From Ferrimonas lipolytica (GTDB lineage: Bacteria; Pseudomonadota; Gammaproteobacteria; Enterobacterales; Shewanellaceae), in the NCBI RefSeq assembly GCF_012295575.1, contig NZ_CP051180.1, positions 2,480,001 through 2,544,000 on the forward strand: 64,000 nt of DNA, read 5' to 3'. The position numbers and the translations under genes were made by a program. The notes beneath the pieces are model-generated. The model was given only the letters and a program-made list of their open reading frames with translations. It was not told where the DNA came from and searched no databases. Position 1 is the stretch's first letter. Every line of letters starts with the position of its first letter. Of this stretch, positions 55,480-64,000 are shown in pieces.

Positions 55480-55518
55480 GGGTTATAACGGTCCAATCAG
55501 CATAAGCATCAACTTACC

Positions 55519-56130
55519 ATGCCCGAACTCACTACCATCGCTCTATTTATCCCTACCTTTTTTCTGGTGTCTATTACTCCAGGAATGTGCATGTTGTTGG
55601 CACTTAGCCTAGGCATGAGCATTGGTTTGCGTCGCACCCTACCGATGATGCTTGGTGAGCTTTGTGGCGTGGCACTGGTGGCGATGGCTGCCGCCTTTGG
55701 CGTAGCAGCTATATTGCTGACCCACCCCATGTTATTTACCGGATTAAAGCTGATAGGCGGCGCTTACCTGATCTATCTTGGCATCAATTCATGGCGCAGC
55801 AGCGGCGGCTTGGTACAAACCGAAGCCGTTACAGACGTTAGTGCTAAGAGCTTGGCGATGCGCGGATTCCTCACGGCCATCGCTAACCCTAAAGGTTGGG
55901 CCTTTATGGTGGCTCTGCTGCCACCATTCTTAAATCAAAGCCAACCGTTATTACCACAAATGTTAGGGCTGTTAGCGGTGATAATGGTATGTGAGTTCAT
56001 CTGCATGAGCTTATACGCCAGCGGTGGCAGCAGCCTGCGCCGGCTGCTAAGCCACAACAACGTACAACTGATGAATCGTCTGTCCGGCTCTATTATGGTG
56101 TTCTTAGGGATATGGTTGTGGCTTGGCTAG
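55519..56130 (+). CDS. LysE/RhtB family amino-acid exporter
   Basis: 203 residues with six hydrophobic segments. FIPTFFLVSITPGMCMLLALSLGMSIGLRRTLPMMLGELCGV is the LysE signature at the N-terminus, followed by LKLIGGAYLIYLGINSWR and FLTAIANPKGWAFMVALLPPFL. Probably exports an amino acid or homoserine lactone; substrate not shown by sequence. Monocistronic. Confidence 0.9.
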   Translation: MPELTTIALFIPTFFLVSITPGMCMLLALSLGMSIGLRRTLPMMLGELCGVALVAMAAAFGVAAILLTHPMLFTGLKLIGGAYLIYLGINSWRSSGGLVQTEAVTDVSAKSLAMRGFLTAIANPKGWAFMVALLPPFLNQSQPLLPQMLGLLAVIMVCEFICMSLYASGGSSLRRLLSHNNVQLMNRLSGSIMVFLGIWLWLG

Positions 56131-56211
56131 GTAGAAGCGTTAGGGCGCGTGGTCTTTGCTATTCGTTGCTGTTGCGTATGCCGCTTAGTAAGTAGCCTAA
56201 CTAAGTGGGTC

Positions 56212-56703
56212 TTAGAGACGACGAAAACCGAGATTATCAACATTCATCTTTTGCATTTCACCGAGCATTTTGACCAACAAAATACTGCGTTTTTCACCAT
56301 CAGGCTCTTCAAAAACCGCCTCTAGGTTGGCAAAAGCTCCGTCAGTAATCACCACTTTATCGCCTTTTTTCGGCAGGTCTACTTCTGGCTCAGTTCGCCG
56401 TTTTAACGCTTCCCGTAGCCCTACCACCAGTGACAACTCAACGGGTGCTAACTCGCCGTTAGTCCGCACAATACTAGCAACATTAGGCACTCGAGTAATC
56501 TCACCGTAACCGCTGATATGCGGATCAAATCGAACAAACACGTAGTTCGGAAACAGTGGCACCATTTTGCGCTGCTTCTTGCCAGCGATGATCGCTTCGA
56601 TTTCAATCTCTGGCACATAACAGGTGATCTGGCGGTGCTCAAATGATTGCTGCACCGTTTTTTCCCTGCGTCCTTTGCAATAAAGCAGATACCACGCTTG
56701 CAT
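56212..56703 (-). CDS. rfaH: Transcription antiterminator RfaH
   Basis: A NusG paralog of 163 residues that binds RNA polymerase at ops sites and promotes long virulence and envelope operons. N-terminal NGN domain: WYLLYCKGRREKTVQQSFEHRQITCYVPEI...FPNYVFVRFD. The KOW-containing C-terminal domain follows: KKGDKVVITDGAFANLEAVFEEPDGEKRSILLVKML. Shorter and distinct from NusG. AAGAGG precedes the ATG. No convincing ops element with correct spacing is in the window. Confidence 0.93.
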   Translation of the reverse strand: MQAWYLLYCKGRREKTVQQSFEHRQITCYVPEIEIEAIIAGKKQRKMVPLFPNYVFVRFDPHISGYGEITRVPNVASIVRTNGELAPVELSLVVGLREALKRRTEPEVDLPKKGDKVVITDGAFANLEAVFEEPDGEKRSILLVKMLGEMQKMNVDNLGFRRL

Positions 56704-56866
56704 GCTTGCCTCTTAAATCCTTTGTGGTTCCACTCGATGTGGAGTAATCACTAATAATATCGAATATTTAAATTGCGCTCTAACGGTTAAGCACTTAGCA
56801 GGTGTTAACCGCCGAACTTTCATTCAATACAGTCGATTAATCCATCAATAGCGCAAGTGCCAGCGG

Positions 56867-57700
56867 TTACAGCAGAACCGTTTTGTTGCCACTGACAAAC
56901 ACCTGATCGTCAAGCACCAAGCGTAGCGCATTAGCCAGAACTGTCCGCTCAACATCGCGGCCTTTACTCGCCATCTGCTGCCACGAGTCACTGTGATCCA
57001 CTGGAATCACGTTCTGACAAATAATTGGCCCTTCATCGAGGTTGTTGTTAACAAAGTGGGCTGTGGCCCCGATAATCTTCACGCCACGTTCGAACGCTTG
57101 CTTATAGGGATTAGCGCCAATAAATGCCGGCAGGAATGAATGGTGAATATTGATGATCTGACTCGGATAGGACTCGACAAATTGCGGCGTTAAAATACGC
57201 ATGTATTTGGCGAGTATTAGATAGTCCGGTTGGTATTGATCGATTGTCGCCTGCACCGCAGTTTCATGCTCTTCGCGACTTAAACCTTCATGGCTGACGT
57301 AATGAAACGGGATATCAAACTTCTCAACTAGCCCCTGCAAATTATCGCGATTGCCGACCACCGCTAGGATATTGGCATTCAACGCATCAAACTGATGCTT
57401 AATAAGGATATCGCCAATGGCGTGTGCCTCTTTAGTCACCAGCACCACGATGTTTTTCTTGGCCATCGGCTTGAGCTGTACATGCGCGCTAGGGATGATC
57501 TGATGCAGTTCATCAAGCAGCTGCTGTTGCTCAATATCCCCCTCAATCTCACTGCGCATAAAGAACAGATTTTGAGCCTTATCGACATACTCGGTGTTCT
57601 TATCAATATTGATATTGTGCCGATGTAACACCCCAGTAATTTGATGGATCAGGCCAATTTTATCGACCGTATCAACCAATAGCACCCATTTACTGTTCAT
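56867..57700 (-). CDS. purU: Formyltetrahydrofolate deformylase
   Basis: Releases formate from 10-formyltetrahydrofolate for purine synthesis and one-carbon balance. 277 residues from the ATG at 57700 (MNSKWVLLV), with AAGG upstream. ACT domain first (LVDTVDKIGLIHQITGVLHRHNINI), then the formyltransferase-like catalytic domain: VVGNRDNLQGLVEKF, YLILAKYMRILTPQFVESYPSQIINIHHSFLPAFIGANPYKQAFERGVKIIGATAHFV (His and Asp active site). Confidence 0.94.
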   Translation of the reverse strand: MNSKWVLLVDTVDKIGLIHQITGVLHRHNINIDKNTEYVDKAQNLFFMRSEIEGDIEQQQLLDELHQIIPSAHVQLKPMAKKNIVVLVTKEAHAIGDILIKHQFDALNANILAVVGNRDNLQGLVEKFDIPFHYVSHEGLSREEHETAVQATIDQYQPDYLILAKYMRILTPQFVESYPSQIINIHHSFLPAFIGANPYKQAFERGVKIIGATAHFVNNNLDEGPIICQNVIPVDHSDSWQQMASKGRDVERTVLANALRLVLDDQVFVSGNKTVLL

Positions 57701-57933
57701 CTGCCTTTTCCTTGTCGATAACAACTAGCCTTCATCCTAACTTAGTTAGCGGCTGAGATGTTGCTGGCTATCCCATTATTTACATAAAATCAGTACGTTG
57801 AAGAACACCAAGTGCACCATATCAATAGATCTGCTAAACCAGAACACTGCCTCAATATATGTTCAAACTGATGACATTTACGCTGTAGTAAATAAGAATG
57901 CGGATTAACCTGCTCATCAACAGCCATAAAAAA

Positions 57934-58232
57934 GGCTGTGTACCAACTAAGTGTTGTTCTTGCCAATGCTGTTAAAGCACTGGCTAGGAGAGTCGCAAGA
58001 CTAAGGGTAAAGCACTACCACTATTGATCTTCTGCCGCATTGGAGCAGTCCAGCGAAGTGTTTTGGACTGCGACCTAAAACAAGGTGGATTGCAAAGGGG
58101 GCGAAGCTCCCCCCCCCCCCCCTAGCGCATACAAGAATGTGCCGTCGCCATCGCGACATACCCCTTAAGAGTGCCGCAGTCGGTACAGCCGAAGGCTTGA
58201 TATAAACCTCATCACTTAACTGTGACACAGCC
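57934..58232 (+). mobile_element. GGCTGTGT element, copy 8
   Basis: A 299-bp copy with a perfect 8-bp target duplication ATAAAAAA on both sides (57926-57933 and 58233-58240). The right copy is exactly the T-tract of the napB terminator, read on the minus strand. The internal hairpin GCAGTCCA/TGGACTGC is perfect. A C-homopolymer of about a dozen (58110-58122) replaces the shorter C run of other copies. The rest of 57701-57925 shows no feature apart from the purU promoter. Confidence 0.93.
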
Positions 58233-58240
58233 ATAAAAAA

Positions 58241-58261
58241 ACCGACGGCATAGCCGTCGGT
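58241..58261 (-). terminator. napB terminator
   Basis: Stem ACCGACGGC/GCCGTCGGT with loop ATA; the T-tract on the minus strand is the octamer duplicated by copy 8. Confidence 0.9.
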
Positions 58262-58303
58262 TTCGATTAGAACGATTACCTCTATAACAAGGCGATACCG
58301 GTA

Positions 58304-58720
58304 TTAGAAGTTGCTGCCAATCGCCGCTGGGCCATCAGACACTGCAACGTGACACTGGTGGCAGTTATAGAACAGGTTGTCCAGTTTGCCATCGGCATCA
58401 TAGTGAGAGGCATGGGTTGGCGTAGCCTTAGCTTTTTTGCCTGGCTTCGCTGGCTTATGGCACATCAGGCAGCTGTTTTTCTTCAGGTTAACCGACTTCT
58501 TGTAATCGTGTGGGATCACCGGTGGTTGGCCTTCCCAGTTGCGTTCAATCAACGGGGTTTTCTTTGGGTAAACCGCTGCATCTTGAGCGCTCAGGGTTAC
58601 CGCTACAGGTGCACCATCACGCATGCCTTTTGGCGCTTCAGCTGGTGCAACTTCTTCCGTTGCGCCACAACCTGTTAGCACTAGGGCCGCCAATACGCTT
58701 GAGATTAAAACCTTTTTCAT
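58304..58720 (-). CDS. napB: Periplasmic nitrate reductase diheme cytochrome subunit
   Basis: Electron-transfer subunit that passes electrons to NapA. 138 residues from the ATG at 58720 (MKKVLISSV); longer ORF starts are spurious. Two c-type haem sites: CLMCH and CHQCH. The signal peptide ends in LVLTGCGATEE, which is a lipobox (LTGC), so the protein is probably lipid-anchored. Most NapB proteins have an ordinary cleaved signal. Ten bases after napA; a terminator follows at once, so napC, napG and napH are absent from this operon. Confidence 0.92.
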   Translation of the reverse strand: MKKVLISSVLAALVLTGCGATEEVAPAEAPKGMRDGAPVAVTLSAQDAAVYPKKTPLIERNWEGQPPVIPHDYKKSVNLKKNSCLMCHKPAKPGKKAKATPTHASHYDADGKLDNLFYNCHQCHVAVSDGPAAIGSNF

Positions 58721-58730
58721 GACGAGCTCC

Positions 58731-61220
58731 TTATGCCTTAACCACTTTAACTGGACACTTCTTGAAGTCGGTCTCTTTCGACAGTGGATCCGTCGCATCA
58801 AGAATCAACTTATTAACCAGTACACGAGCATCAAAGAACGCCATGAACACAACGCCAACCGGCGGCTTGTTACGGCCTTTGGTTTCAACTCGGGTCTTCA
58901 CTTCACCCCGAGGGCTAGAAACAACCACTTCGTCACCGTTTACCAAACCGCGTTTCTTCGCATCTTGTGGGTGCATGTAGATCTTGGCAGTTGGCATCGC
59001 CTTATTTAGCTCTGGAACACGCGCGGTCATAGAGGCGGTGTGCCAATGCTCAAGGACGCGACCGGTCGACAGCCACATGTCGAACTCTTGGTTTGGCTCT
59101 TCTGGTGCTGGCTCAAACGGAGAAGCAATAATCAGCGCCTTGCCGTCTGGCTTACCGTAAAAGTCAAAGTCGGAGCCCTTCTTCGCGTATGGGTCAGAAC
59201 CCTCTTTAAAACGCCACAGGGTTTCTTTACCGTCAATCACCGGCCAGCGCTTACCGCGCACCTGGTGGTACACATCAAACTTGTCGAGATCGTGATGATG
59301 GCCGCGGCCAAATTCAGCGTACTCTTCAAACAAGCCTTTTTGCACATAGAAGCCAAAGTCATCAGACTCGTCGTTCAATTCAGAGGTACATTCGCTGCGT
59401 GGGTACTTATCAACCACACCATTAGCGAACAGCACGTCAAACATGGTCTTGCCACGGTACTCAGGCTTCTGCGCTAACAGCTCTTCAGTCCACACTTCAT
59501 CCATGGTGAAGCGCTTAGTGAATTCCATTAACTGCCATAAGTCAGACTTAGCGCCAGGTTGCGGTTTCACCATCTGGTGCCAGAACTGGGTACGACGCTC
59601 AGCGTTACCAACACCACCCTCTTTCTCTACCCACATTGCCGTTGGCAATACCAAGTCTGCGGTTAACGCAGTCACGGTTGGGTACGGATCAGAAACGATG
59701 ATGAAGTTCTCCGGGTTCAAGAAGCCCGGTAGGATCTCTTCGTTGATGTTCGGGCCGGCCTGCATGTTGTTGGTACACATGGTCCAGTACACGTTCAGCT
59801 TGCCGTCTTTAAGCATACGGCTCTGTTTAACCGCGTGGTAACCCGGTTTCGCTGGAATTGTGCCAGCCGGCAGCTGCCACTTTTTCTCAGTAATTTCGCG
59901 GTGCTTAGGATTCATTACCACCATGTCTGCAGGCAGACGGTGAGCAAAGGTGCCTACTTCACGGGCGGTACCACAAGCGGATGGCTGACCAGTCAAAGAG
60001 AATGGGCTGTTGCCTGGCTCAGAAATCTTGCCAGTTAACAGGTGCAAGTTGTAGATAGAGTTGTTAGCCCAAACACCACGGGTGTGCTGGTTCACACCCA
60101 TACACCACATGCTCATCACTTTTTGTTTAGGATCAGCGTAGACCTTAGCCAACTCCAGCAGGTTCTCTGCCGGTACGCCGGAGGCTTCTACTGCGTACTC
60201 CAAGGTGTAATCAGAGATGTACTTGCTGTATTCAGCGAAGGTCATTGGCTTGGTTTTACCATTGCCAGCGTTCTTCGCTTTCTGCTCTAGTGGGTGATCC
60301 GGGCGCAAGCCGTAACCGATATCTGGAGTCGCTTCAGCAAACTTGGTGTGCTTGTTGATGAAGTCTTGGTTTACTGCATCATTTTGGATGATGTAGTTAG
60401 CGATGAAGTTCAGGATCACTAGATCAGACTGAGGCTTCATCACCATCTTGTTGTCAGCCAATTCGAAGCTACGGTTTTCGTAGGTCGACAGGACGTGTAC
60501 TGAGCTCTCTTTCGGGTGGCTCAAGCGACGGTCAGACAAACGCTGCCACAGGATTGGGTGCATCTCAGCGGCGTTAGAACCCCACAATACGAACGCATTA
60601 GCGTGCTCGATATCATCGTAACAGCCCATCGGCTCATCGATACCAAAGGCACGCATAAAGCCAACAACCGCAGACGCCATACAGTGACGAGCGTTAGGAT
60701 CAATGTTGTTCGAGCGGAAACCGGCTTTCATCATCTTAGAAGCCGCGTAGCCTTCCCAGATGGTCCATTGACCAGAACCAAACATACCGACAGAGGTTGG
60801 GCCCTTGGCTTTCAACGAGGCTTTCCATTTGTCAGCCATTACGTCAAAAGCGGTCTCCCAGCTTACTGGAGTCAGCTCACCAGATTTGTCAAAGGCGCCA
60901 TTTTTCATGCGCAACAGCGGCGAAGAAAGACGATCATTGCCGTACATAATCTTCGGTAGGAAGTAACCTTTAATACAAGCTAAACCGTTGTTCACCGGGC
61001 TTTCGGTATCACCTTTAGAGGCAACAACTTTACCGTTTTGAGTACCAACCATGATGGAACAGCCGGTGCCACAGAAACGACAAGCCGCCTTCTGCCACTT
61101 CAGATCTTTATGATCTGCTTCGGTTGCTTCAACCATTTTGATTGGAAGGGTAGCGCCAACAACGGTGGCAGCGGCAGCTGCTGCGTTAGCTTTGATAAAA
61201 TCACGACGACTGATGCTCAT
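58731..61220 (-). CDS. napA: Periplasmic nitrate reductase catalytic subunit
   Basis: 829 residues, close to E. coli 828. Tat signal with [16 protein letters not shown] [4Fe-4S] site (CRFCGTGC...LACIKGY) and the Mo-bis-MGD domain follow. The molybdenum ligand Cys is in NARHCMASA, as in Nap[15 protein letters not shown] and [11 protein letters not shown] lie in the late domains. Reduces nitrate to nitrite in the periplasm. Its start overlaps napD by ATGA. Confidence 0.97.
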   Translation of the reverse strand: MSISRRDFIKANAAAAAATVVGATLPIKMVEATEADHKDLKWQKAACRFCGTGCSIMVGTQNGKVVASKGDTESPVNNGLACIKGYFLPKIMYGNDRLSSPLLRMKNGAFDKSGELTPVSWETAFDVMADKWKASLKAKGPTSVGMFGSGQWTIWEGYAASKMMKAGFRSNNIDPNARHCMASAVVGFMRAFGIDEPMGCYDDIEHANAFVLWGSNAAEMHPILWQRLSDRRLSHPKESSVHVLSTYENRSFELADNKMVMKPQSDLVILNFIANYIIQNDAVNQDFINKHTKFAEATPDIGYGLRPDHPLEQKAKNAGNGKTKPMTFAEYSKYISDYTLEYAVEASGVPAENLLELAKVYADPKQKVMSMWCMGVNQHTRGVWANNSIYNLHLLTGKISEPGNSPFSLTGQPSACGTAREVGTFAHRLPADMVVMNPKHREITEKKWQLPAGTIPAKPGYHAVKQSRMLKDGKLNVYWTMCTNNMQAGPNINEEILPGFLNPENFIIVSDPYPTVTALTADLVLPTAMWVEKEGGVGNAERRTQFWHQMVKPQPGAKSDLWQLMEFTKRFTMDEVWTEELLAQKPEYRGKTMFDVLFANGVVDKYPRSECTSELNDESDDFGFYVQKGLFEEYAEFGRGHHHDLDKFDVYHQVRGKRWPVIDGKETLWRFKEGSDPYAKKGSDFDFYGKPDGKALIIASPFEPAPEEPNQEFDMWLSTGRVLEHWHTASMTARVPELNKAMPTAKIYMHPQDAKKRGLVNGDEVVVSSPRGEVKTRVETKGRNKPPVGVVFMAFFDARVLVNKLILDATDPLSKETDFKKCPVKVVKA

Positions 61221-61480
61221 GCGGCGTTCTCGCTGTCTAGTTGATCAACTTGGTGATAAGCCAAGGTAGTGGAAACAATGCCGTTCATTGCTTGAACTGC
61301 TTCAATACCATCAAGTACCTGTTGGCGGGTGCTCCCCTCAATAACCACAACATACTTATGCTCTTTGGTATGGGTTACCAATTCGGCGCCGGACAGTTGT
61401 TGCAACTGCTCCACCACCAGCTGGTGTTTGTCTGGATTGGCGTGAACCACCAAGCTAACTACGTGATACTCATGTTCCAT
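61217..61480 (-). CDS. napD: NapA Tat-signal chaperone
   Basis: An 87-residue protein that binds the NapA Tat signal during cofactor loading. Start at 61480 ([18 protein letters not shown]), by likeness to E. coli NapD; AGGAA sits unusually close to the ATG, and the longer ORF to 61549 has no ribosome site. The pattern VVSLVVHA...[27 protein letters not shown] matches the NapD ferredoxin-like fold. First gene of napDAB. Confidence 0.92.
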   Translation of the reverse strand: MEHEYHVVSLVVHANPDKHQLVVEQLQQLSGAELVTHTKEHKYVVVIEGSTRQQVLDGIEAVQAMNGIVSTTLAYHQVDQLDSENAA

Positions 61481-61720
61481 TTCCTGTGCCTTATCAGAAA
61501 AATAAGATGGGTTAAGTATGGATTTCAGAGGGTTTCGCTCTATACCCATTTAGGGATAATTGAATGAAGCCTAGACCAAGGTCACATGCTTTTTCGCCAA
61601 AGAGAAACATTGTTTCAACATTTGAACAACACTCACCACCAAGACACCACTAAATAAACAAAGAAAAACCAGCAGCGACTGTACGCATCAGGTAAACTTC
61701 GGCATCCCTCAAGAGCCGTT

Positions 61721-63205
61721 GTGGCCAACTTGAAAGCAGCAGAGTTACCCAAATCTATGCAGTTTACTGATCTCGGTTTAGCTAAACCGATCCTCGATGC
61801 CGTTACCGCTCAGGGCTATACCGTCCCTACTCCTATTCAGGCCCAAGCAATACCTGCAGTAATGCAAGGCCAAGATGTGATGGCGGCAGCGCAGACAGGT
61901 ACAGGTAAAACCGCAGGATTCACCCTTCCGATCCTGCACCTGCTTAATAACGGTCAACGCGCTCGCAGCAACAAGTGTCGCGCGTTGGTGTTAACCCCAA
62001 CACGGGAGTTAGCCGCACAGGTAGAAGAGAATGTTAACGCTTACGCCAAGAACACGCCGCTGCGCTCTGCAGTGGTATTTGGTGGTGTAAAGATCAACCC
62101 GCAGCTGCAAAAATTGCGCAGCGGTGTGGATGTATTGGTCGCAACTCCAGGTCGCCTTCTCGACTTGTACCAACAAAATGCTATTCGTTTTGATCAGCTG
62201 GAAGTGCTGGTACTGGACGAAGCGGACCGTATGCTCGATATGGGCTTTATCCGCGACATCAAGAAGATCATTAACTTGTTGCCTGCAAAGCGTCAGAACC
62301 TTCTGTTCTCCGCCACCTTCTCCGACGAGATCCGCGAGCTAGCCAAAGGCTTAGTAAACAATCCGGTTGAGATCTCAGTGACGCCACGTAACGCCACAGC
62401 CAAAAGCGTCGAGCAGATTGTCCACCCGGTGGATAAGAAGCGTAAGCCGCTTCTGCTGGCACAGCTGATTGGCGAAAATAACTGGCAACAGGTGTTGGTG
62501 TTTACCCGTACCAAGCACGGTGCTAATAAGTTAACCAAGTACCTGCAAGAGTTCAGCATTACCGCTGCCGCTATCCACGGCAATAAAAGCCAAGGTGCTC
62601 GTACTCGCGCTCTGGCTGAGTTCAAATCCGGTGATGTACGTGCCTTGGTTGCTACCGATATCGCCGCCCGTGGCCTCGATATCGACCAACTGCCACAAGT
62701 CGTAAACTACGAGCTACCACAGGTGGCAGAAGACTATGTACACCGCATTGGCCGAACTGGCCGTGCTGGTGCAACCGGTCATGCTATCTCACTGGTGTGT
62801 GCCGACGAGTGGGAGCAAATGGTTGCCATTGAACAGCTGACTCAAAAGCACCTAGAGCGTGAAATGGTGGCTGGATTTGAACCACAAAACCCGTTGGATG
62901 ACTCTAAGCCGATTCGCCCGCTTAAGGCAAAGAAGCCGAAGAAACCAAAGAAGCCAGCTGGCAATGAACACAACAGCGATGGCACTGAGACCAAAGCTGC
63001 AGCACCACGCCGTCGCAAGCCACAAGCCAATCGAAATGGCCAAGGTGCTCACAGTGGCGATGCTAAACCGACTGGCGGTCAACGTCGTGGCGGTGGCGGT
63101 CAACGTACCGGTGCGAGCAGCGGTGGCGAAGGCCAACGTAATGGTAACCGCAACTCCGGCGGTCGCAGTCAGGGTAGCGGCAACCGCAGCCGTCGCAGCG
63201 ATTAA
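61721..63205 (+). CDS. DEAD-box RNA helicase, RhlE type
   Basis: 494 residues as a GTG-start ORF at 61721; the ATG at 61757 ([16 protein letters not shown]) matches the usual RhlE start but has no clear ribosome site, so the start is open. Motifs: [128 protein letters not shown]. The last 90 residues are Lys/Pro- then Gly/Arg/Gln-rich, a disordered RNA-binding tail as in RhlE. Confidence 0.9.
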   Translation: MANLKAAELPKSMQFTDLGLAKPILDAVTAQGYTVPTPIQAQAIPAVMQGQDVMAAAQTGTGKTAGFTLPILHLLNNGQRARSNKCRALVLTPTRELAAQVEENVNAYAKNTPLRSAVVFGGVKINPQLQKLRSGVDVLVATPGRLLDLYQQNAIRFDQLEVLVLDEADRMLDMGFIRDIKKIINLLPAKRQNLLFSATFSDEIRELAKGLVNNPVEISVTPRNATAKSVEQIVHPVDKKRKPLLLAQLIGENNWQQVLVFTRTKHGANKLTKYLQEFSITAAAIHGNKSQGARTRALAEFKSGDVRALVATDIAARGLDIDQLPQVVNYELPQVAEDYVHRIGRTGRAGATGHAISLVCADEWEQMVAIEQLTQKHLEREMVAGFEPQNPLDDSKPIRPLKAKKPKKPKKPAGNEHNSDGTETKAAAPRRRKPQANRNGQGAHSGDAKPTGGQRRGGGGQRTGASSGGEGQRNGNRNSGGRSQGSGNRSRRSD

Positions 63206-63235
63206 GCGACAACGTTCGCGTTGATTATCCGATAC

Positions 63236-63263
63236 AAACAGGGCGCCTAACGGCGCCCTGTTT
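63236..63263 (+). terminator. Helicase gene terminator
   Basis: A 12-bp stem AAACAGGGCGCC/GGCGCCCTGTTT with a TAAC loop and TTT-containing end; also symmetric for the minus-strand acetyltransferase gene. Confidence 0.9.
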
Positions 63264-63296
63264 CATTATTGTAAAGCGACTTTGCAAGTGCGGATG

Positions 63297-63809
63297 TCAG
63301 CCACCCATATTTAAGCAGTACAGATCACAATCCACGTCGCCTTCAAAGCCTTTTTCTATCAGTTCAAAGCCATGCTTTAGCAGCAACCGAATCGACGCCT
63401 GATTACATGGGTCAACCGTTGCCCGCAGCTGGCTTAGTCGCAAATGATGCTGCGACCAGACAATCATGCCTTGCAGTAGTTCGCTACCTAGCCCTTTACC
63501 CCAGTGTTCACGACCAAAGCCATAGATAATCTCTTCGCCACCTTCATCTGGACGTGAGATCCCAGCCCAGCCAATCAAGCGGCCACTATCATTGTCTAAC
63601 AACGCCCCAGTACCATAACCATGAGCGACCACGTTACGGCGTGAGTTGATAATCCACTGCTCGGTTTGCGCTTGAGTAAGGGGGTTGCCATCGCCGACGT
63701 AGGTCATCACTTCAGCATCGGCACATAACGTAGACAGCTCATCGAGATCGGTTAACTCAAACTGGCGAAAGCACAGCCTTGAGGTAGTAAAAAAATTATT
63801 TTTCAACAT
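63297..63809 (-). CDS. GNAT acetyltransferase (RimJ/RimL-like)
   Basis: 170 residues. NFFTTSRLCFRQFELTDLDEL is the typical start of the RimJ/RimL-like group. The acetyl-CoA loop region EEIIYGFGREHWGKGLGSELLQGMIVWSQHHL and LRATVDPCNQASIRLLLKHGFELIEKG complete the GNAT fold. Substrate unknown. The 190 bases 63810-64000 beyond it hold no feature I can support. Confidence 0.88.
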   Translation of the reverse strand: MLKNNFFTTSRLCFRQFELTDLDELSTLCADAEVMTYVGDGNPLTQAQTEQWIINSRRNVVAHGYGTGALLDNDSGRLIGWAGISRPDEGGEEIIYGFGREHWGKGLGSELLQGMIVWSQHHLRLSQLRATVDPCNQASIRLLLKHGFELIEKGFEGDVDCDLYCLNMGG

Positions 63810-64000
63810 CCTGTTCCTACAACAAATTGACCTATATCAATAGGTAATTTAGACAGCCTAATAGTTTGTTTAGTTAGCAATAGCGCGGCTACTTTAACTG
63901 CCTTTAGCCCTAATGAGAACCACCCTGTAATCAGAGCAATTAGCCGCTTGGATCCCGATCAAAGGTAACCGTTGAAAACCATGCCGCAGTTCTGTGCAAG

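Noticed and set aside
58001-58234. Protein-coding gene in element copy 8 (77-codon ORF)
   Set aside because: It lies wholly within the repeat and is broken in sister copies; treated as part of the element.
61550-61720. FNR or NarP site upstream of napD
   Set aside because: TTCAA..TTGAA-type symmetry is present near 61614-61624, but it does not fit the FNR consensus TTGAT-N4-ATCAA or clear NarP heptamers.

Overview
This 64 kb window is chromosomal DNA of a gammaproteobacterium. The gene content (Nap nitrate reductase, MetJ-type met boxes, epd-pgk-fba, prfB-lysS, rfaH, trmN-srmB, a valine-degradation operon ordered as in Shewanella) points to the Alteromonadales, near Shewanella or Ferrimonas. 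Base composition looks close to half G+C. The genus is not settled by the sequence. I saw no rRNA, tRNA or CRISPR array.

Layout. 1-0.9 kb: 3' part of a DUF2860 outer-membrane protein gene. 0.9-7.7 kb: a six-gene minus-strand operon for valine/branched-chain acyl-CoA breakdown with a LiuR-like operator. 8.4-12.9 kb: metA with met boxes, an SDR-like protein, ygfZ, a DUF4250 gene and fpr. 13-16.8 kb: a dicarboxylate/amino-acid symporter, a lipoprotein and phospholipase A. 16.8-24 kb: lysS, prfB (with +1 frameshift), an NhaC-type antiporter and recJ. 24-33.9 kb: an IS481-like transposase, a DASS transporter and a co-directional cluster of three CYTH/triphosphate-tunnel-type proteins, an unknown membrane protein, an OprO/OprP-type porin, a DUF47 protein and a PiT phosphate permease. 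33.9-35.6 kb: dsbC and xerD. 35.8-41.5 kb: an RND pump pair and an ionotropic-glutamate-receptor-like channel. 41.5-49.2 kb: a C-S lyase, brnQ, trmN, srmB and a PAS sensor protein. 49.5-57.7 kb: DUF481, fba, pgk, epd, a pseudouridine synthase, a CvfB-like protein, a LysE exporter, rfaH and purU. 58.2-63.8 kb: napDAB, an RhlE-like helicase and an acetyltransferase.

Two things stand out. First, a family of about 105-300 bp elements occurs at eight loci. Each has GGCTGTGT ends, and where the flanks can be read there are 8-bp target duplications. In at least six loci the target is the T-tract of an intrinsic terminator, so the duplication leaves the host terminator intact. This looks like a terminator-homing non-autonomous transposable element (MITE) whose internal sequence folds into hairpins. 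Second, the 27.0-33.8 kb cluster combines a phosphate/polyphosphate-type porin, an exported CYTH-type protein, two cytoplasmic CYTH-type proteins, a membrane protein and a PiT/DUF47 pair. It reads as a system for taking up and processing polyphosphate, tripolyphosphate or organic triphosphates across all cell compartments. It sits where xerD-dsbC-recJ-prfB-lysS would normally be contiguous, so it is probably an insertion.
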